Of a stretch of 6,750 nt of DNA, positions 4,869 through 6,750 are shown piece by piece; the first letter of the stretch is position 1, and every line of letters begins with the position of its first letter. Position numbers and translations under genes: made by a program. The stretch is from Treponema sp. Lineage in GTDB: Bacteria; Spirochaetota; Spirochaetia; Treponematales; Treponemataceae. The notes beneath the pieces are model-generated. The model was not told where the DNA came from. It ran no database searches and saw only the letters and a list, made by a program, of their open reading frames with translations. The stretch spans positions 1 to 6,750 of the forward strand of contig JAILQA010000323.1 in NCBI GenBank assembly GCA_024699205.1, in the 5' to 3' direction.

Positions 4869-4889
4869 TGGGAGCGCGCGCAGCTCCTC
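4869..4889. repeat. Second copy of the GGGAGCG-type motif
   Basis: GGGAGCGCGCGCAGCTCCTCA lies about 15 bases after the stop at 4853 and resembles 4558-4577. GGAGC and GCTCC can pair here (5 bp). No T run follows, so it is not a standard terminator. Confidence 0.4.
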
Positions 4890-5290
4890 AGGCTTTAAGC
4901 ATCTGGAAAAATGCAGATAAAAAGTTTCAAATACATAAATAAAATTTTAAAGTACAGTTCAAAAGTACACTAATATTAATATATATATATTATATTTTTC
5001 TTTTTTTATTTCTTTTTTTAAAAAAAAGTGTACTAAAGAAAATATATACAATATAGAAGAAATCAAAATATGGTCATTGGTATTCAAAATCAATTAAACC
5101 ATAGTCAAAGCAAAAACTCACAAAAAAATGCCTACTGTACTGATTTGTACTGTTTAGAATAAAAATCTGAACTGTCTGATGCTTTTCAGGCAATAAATTC
5201 AAGATAAAACCCCTGTTTTTACTTCATTTTCGTAAAAAGTACACATTATCTATTCTTAAAAAAAATAGGGGCACGGGGAAATAAAAAAAA
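4890..5290. other. AT-rich gene-free gap with clustered GTAC sites and a cruciform
   Basis: No open frame of note is present. The tetramer GTAC occurs at 4952, 4965, 5030, 5137, 5147 and 5239 (and once more at 5315), always within AGTACA, TGTAC or AGTACT contexts. AGTACACT (4964-4971) is mirrored by AGTGTACT (5028-5035) around a run of TA repeats and poly-pyrimidine. TGTACTG occurs twice 10 bases apart (5136, 5146). CCCCTGTTTTT (5210-5220) pairs with AAAAATAGGGG (5261-5271), one G-T, with a TTTTTAC/GTAAAAA hairpin inside. The cluster could be regulator sites or a replication-type region; nothing decides. Confidence 0.5.
5210..5271. repeat. Nested hairpin with 11-bp outer arms
   Basis: The outer arms 5210-5220 and 5261-5271 pair over 11 positions with one G-T. 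An inner pair, TTTTTAC/GTAAAAA (5216-5222/5232-5238), overlaps the outer left arm, so the two folds compete. It lies about 30 bases before the exonuclease operator. Confidence 0.5.
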
Positions 5291-5298
5291 TATAATAT

Positions 5299-5315
5299 CT
5301 ATCACAATTTGATAG
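5299..5315. promoter_or_regulatory. Operator dyad CTATCA-N5-TGATAG of the exonuclease operon
   Basis: A perfect 6+6 inverted repeat with a 5-base spacer (CAATT) ends 11 bases before the -10 box at 5327. It covers the position where a -35 would sit. The identical arms and spacer length recur at 6315-6331 before the regulator gene. A shared site before two promoters, one of them of a DNA-binding protein, points to an operator for that protein. Confidence 0.7.
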
Positions 5316-5326
5316 TACTAATGTAA

Positions 5327-5332
5327 TATAAT
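5327..5332 (+). promoter_or_regulatory. -10 box of the exonuclease operon, start codon 6 bases on
   Basis: TATAAT at 5327-5332 is followed directly by ATGATTATG. Transcription would begin near 5339, the second ATG, so the first ATG at 5333 would probably not be in the mRNA. No Shine-Dalgarno sequence precedes either ATG. A second TATAAT at 5291-5296 is further up and less likely, since it lies before the operator. Confidence 0.6.
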
Positions 5333-5338
5333 ATGATT

Positions 5339-5920
5339 ATGAACAATAGATTAGATTACATTGCCATAGATTTTGAAACCGCAAATTATTGTAAAAATAG
5401 TGCCTGCTCAGTTGGTCTTGTCCGTTTTATTGACGGCAAAGAAACTGATTCATGTTACTCTTTAATTCATCCTGCAAAGATGTACTTTATTCCAGAATGG
5501 ACAAGAGATATACATCATATTTCTTATGATGATGTTCGTAACAAGCCGTATTTCCCTGAAGTATGGGATACAATTGTTATGCCGTTTATCAAACAGACTC
5601 CTGATATTCCGCTTGTAGCCCATAACGGAAATACCTTTGATATACCAGTTATTCAGAATTGCTGTAACTACTATGATATGGAATTGCCAAAGCTTGAATA
5701 CTTTGACTCCCTTACTGTTGCGCGCAAGACCTGGCCGGAACTTGAAAATCATAAACTTACACAGCTAGGAGAATATTTAGGAATAAAATATCTGGCACAT
5801 GATGCTTTGGAAGATTCGAGAACCTGTGGAAAGATCATCAGTTTTGCTGCAAATAAATGGAAAGTAAATTCGATAGAAGAATTACTCAAAGCCTGTAATA
5901 CCAATATAAGGAGTTTTTAA
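5339..5920 (+). CDS. DnaQ-like DEDDh 3'-5' exonuclease, 193 aa
   Basis: The three exonuclease motifs are complete: ExoI IDFET (Asp11, Glu13), ExoII AHNGNTFDIPVI (Asp101), and ExoIII HDALEDS (His154, Asp159, the HxAxxD form). The enzyme should therefore be an active two-metal 3'-5' exonuclease of the DnaQ/RNase T fold acting on DNA or RNA ends in the cytoplasm. At 193 residues it is a stand-alone exonuclease domain with no polymerase, BRCT or helicase part. It is more likely an accessory or repair-type nuclease than the replicative proofreading subunit. The start at 5339 is preferred over the in-frame ATG at 5333 because the -10 box ends at 5332; the longer form would have 195 residues. The stop TAA shares its last base with the ATG of the next gene, so the two are translationally coupled. 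The operator dyad at 5299-5315 suggests repression by the regulator encoded at 6363. Confidence 0.9.
   Translation: MNNRLDYIAIDFETANYCKNSACSVGLVRFIDGKETDSCYSLIHPAKMYFIPEWTRDIHHISYDDVRNKPYFPEVWDTIVMPFIKQTPDIPLVAHNGNTFDIPVIQNCCNYYDMELPKLEYFDSLTVARKTWPELENHKLTQLGEYLGIKYLAHDALEDSRTCGKIISFAANKWKVNSIEELLKACNTNIRSF
5908..5913 (+). promoter_or_regulatory. Ribosome-binding site of the 124-aa gene, inside the exonuclease gene
   Basis: AAGGAG lies 6 bases before the ATG at 5920, within the last codons of the exonuclease gene. With the overlapping stop/start this supports coupled translation. Confidence 0.8.
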
Positions 5921-6294
5921 TGAAAAACTGTTCATTTCCATCCGTGGGAATATGGTGGTATTATTATGACGAAATTCTTTTTGCAGCCCCAATAGAAGTT
6001 GAAAAAGGCCTTCAATACGGCGACTGTGTTACAGGCCTTTCTGACCATGCAGATTTTTGGGATAAGTTGGAATCCGTAGGAGAATTAAATAAGCTTCCTC
6101 CCTTGCTTCGCTCTGAATACTTTTATATTCCTCGAGGCCGAGTGGTTTTCCATAAAGATACCGGCAGATATACAATATTACATGGCGGCCTAAAAAAACG
6201 TGAACTTAATAAAATCCGCAAATTTTTCTGTCTGCCAAAAAACCTTACTGATTACGATACCGATTTCCATTATACATTAAAACCTGACCTATAA
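5920..6294 (+). CDS. Conserved-looking hypothetical protein coupled to the exonuclease, 124 aa
   Basis: The ATG overlaps the exonuclease stop by one base and has a good AAGGAG, so this is a real gene of the same operon. There is no signal peptide or membrane helix. Segments that look conserved are GIWWYYYDEI (10-19), GLSDHADFW (39-47), EYFYIPRGRVVFHKDTGRY (67-84), and a C-terminal FHY (116-118). The Trp/Tyr-rich start, the DHxxFW motif and the PRGRV beta-hairpin give the impression of a compact alpha/beta protein, but I cannot name a family. Metal binding by His43/Asp42 or His117 is conceivable and unproven. Because it is made with the exonuclease, it could be its partner, inhibitor or specificity subunit; this is inference from gene order only. 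No terminator follows; the regulator operator lies 20 bases after the stop. Confidence 0.8.
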   Translation: MKNCSFPSVGIWWYYYDEILFAAPIEVEKGLQYGDCVTGLSDHADFWDKLESVGELNKLPPLLRSEYFYIPRGRVVFHKDTGRYTILHGGLKKRELNKIRKFFCLPKNLTDYDTDFHYTLKPDL

Positions 6295-6314
6295 CTTATT
6301 TTATTGAAGAATTT

Positions 6315-6331
6315 CTATCAGAAAATGATAG
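6315..6331. promoter_or_regulatory. Operator dyad CTATCA-N5-TGATAG before the regulator gene
   Basis: The arms are identical to those at 5299-5315, with the same 5-base spacing (spacer GAAAA). It ends 19 bases before the -10 box, so its right arm covers the expected -35 (about 6328-6333). It could also act as a weak RNA hairpin behind the 124-aa gene, but there is no T run directly after it. The repeat before two promoters favours an operator. Confidence 0.7.
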
Positions 6332-6347
6332 CGCTTTTGAAATACCA

Positions 6348-6356
6348 TGTTATACT
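6348..6356 (+). promoter_or_regulatory. Extended -10 promoter of the regulator gene
   Basis: TATACT at 6351-6356 is preceded by TG and one base (6348-6350), an extended -10. As with the exonuclease operon, the hexamer is followed at once by ATG-NNN-ATG, and the second ATG (6363) is 7 bases from its end. No Shine-Dalgarno sequence is present, so the mRNA should be leaderless. Confidence 0.6.
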
Positions 6357-6362
6357 ATGAGT

Positions 6363-6750
6363 ATGAGTAGAAAACTTTCCGAAGAAGAAAAACGACAGAA
6401 CCGATTACAAAGAGAAGAAAGACAACTTCAAAAAGATTTATCTCGAAAACTTGACGAACGCTCTTATGAAATGCTACGGATCCTAAGAGATGCTAAAAAT
6501 CATCCTGAAGTAAAATACAATTCAAAATATTTTGCAAAATATTTCAAAACTTCAGAGCCTACAATTTTTAGAGTTGTACAATCATTACGCGAAATGAACC
6601 TTCTCGAAGAAAAACAGATACATGGAAGTTATGCAATAAAAGCCTCTTTCGAAGATGATTTTTATTCAGACGAAACTAAAAAGAATATTGCATTGGTGGC
6701 CAGTTTGCGAGGACTATTACAGCAATATAAGGACACACCTTTGTTTGAAA
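6363..6750 (+). CDS. Probable WYL-type winged-helix transcriptional regulator (partial, runs off right edge)
   Basis: The frame is open to the end of the window (129 codons seen). Residues 5-30 are a highly charged helix (SEEEKRQNRLQREERQL). Residues 34-85 form a winged helix: YEMLRILRDA, then the helix-turn-helix KYFAKYFKTSEPTIFRVVQ, and LREMNLLEE. After a wing-like GSYAIK comes NIALVASLRGLLQQYKDTPLFE. This resembles the linker that precedes the WYL domain in regulators of the BrxR/CapW/PafBC type (variants of 'LALLLALRLL..L.GTPL'). The WYL domain itself would lie beyond the edge, so the class is inferred. An upstream in-frame ATG at 6357 abuts the -10 box and is less likely to be used. The dyad at 6315-6331 is the probable site of autorepression, and the twin dyad at 5299-5315 links it to the exonuclease operon. 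Confidence 0.72.
   Translation, partial: MSRKLSEEEKRQNRLQREERQLQKDLSRKLDERSYEMLRILRDAKNHPEVKYNSKYFAKYFKTSEPTIFRVVQSLREMNLLEEKQIHGSYAIKASFEDDFYSDETKKNIALVASLRGLLQQYKDTPLFE

Noticed and set aside
3944..4890. Integron cassette array with attC sites
   Set aside because: RYYYAAC-type boxes occur at 3944-3950 (GCTCAAC) and 4226-4232 (GTCCAAC), but no partner GTTRRRY box was found on the same strand in the block, and the small genes are not followed by attC-like folds.
4950..5250. CRISPR array
   Set aside because: The repeats are only 4-8 bases, irregularly spaced and in both orientations; no repeat-spacer unit exists.
5462..5752. 96-residue minus-strand frame opposite the exonuclease gene
   Set aside because: It is a shadow of a gene with complete catalytic motifs.
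6315..6331. Terminator of the exonuclease operon
   Set aside because: It is only a 6-bp AT-rich stem without a following T run, and the same dyad occurs upstream of the operon where a terminator makes no sense.

Overview
The window looks like an accessory stretch of a low-GC spirochaete genome, most probably a Treponema. The reasons are a secreted outer-membrane beta-barrel gene of treponemal style at the left edge, a decayed Rpn-type PD-(D/E)XK gene of a kind common in treponemes, and AT-rich genes separated by long non-coding stretches. The species cannot be named from the sequence alone.

Layout. 19-1263 (+) is a complete outer-membrane beta-barrel protein with a strong terminator behind it. 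1322-1700 has no gene but holds a long three-part inverted repeat. 1701-2735 (-) is a wrecked Rpn-family nuclease/putative transposase gene. It carries three +1 shifts in homopolymers and two hairpin-rich insertions, about 132 bp and 69 bp. 2736-3285 is non-coding with a short palindromic repeat and a long inverted repeat. 3286-3565 (-) holds two terminator-plus-tRNA-end units: a tRNA 3' half lacking its D arm, and a second copy reduced to the last 18 bases. 3800-4260 is a GC-rich, structure-rich block that does not look like a protein gene. From 4305 on, all genes are on the + strand: a 79-residue soluble protein, a 49-residue single-pass membrane protein, an AT-rich gap with repeated GTAC sites, a DEDDh (DnaQ-like) exonuclease translationally coupled to a 124-residue protein of unknown function, and a probable WYL-type winged-helix regulator that runs off the right edge.

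How the right-hand genes may work together. The same 17-bp dyad, CTATCA-N5-TGATAG, lies just upstream of the -10 box of both the exonuclease operon (5299-5315) and the regulator gene (6315-6331). In both places it overlaps the expected -35 region. The simplest reading is that the regulator represses itself and the exonuclease operon. This resembles WYL regulators of anti-phage systems (BrxR, CapW), but nothing here proves a defence role. Three genes (4305, 5339, 6363) have a -10-like hexamer ending exactly 6 bases before a start codon, with no Shine-Dalgarno sequence. That pattern predicts leaderless mRNAs, whereas the genes at 19, 4704 and 5920 have ordinary ribosome-binding sites.

The middle of the window (about 1390-4260) reads as a graveyard of small palindromic elements around a damaged tRNA locus, as expected for a repeatedly targeted integration hot spot.
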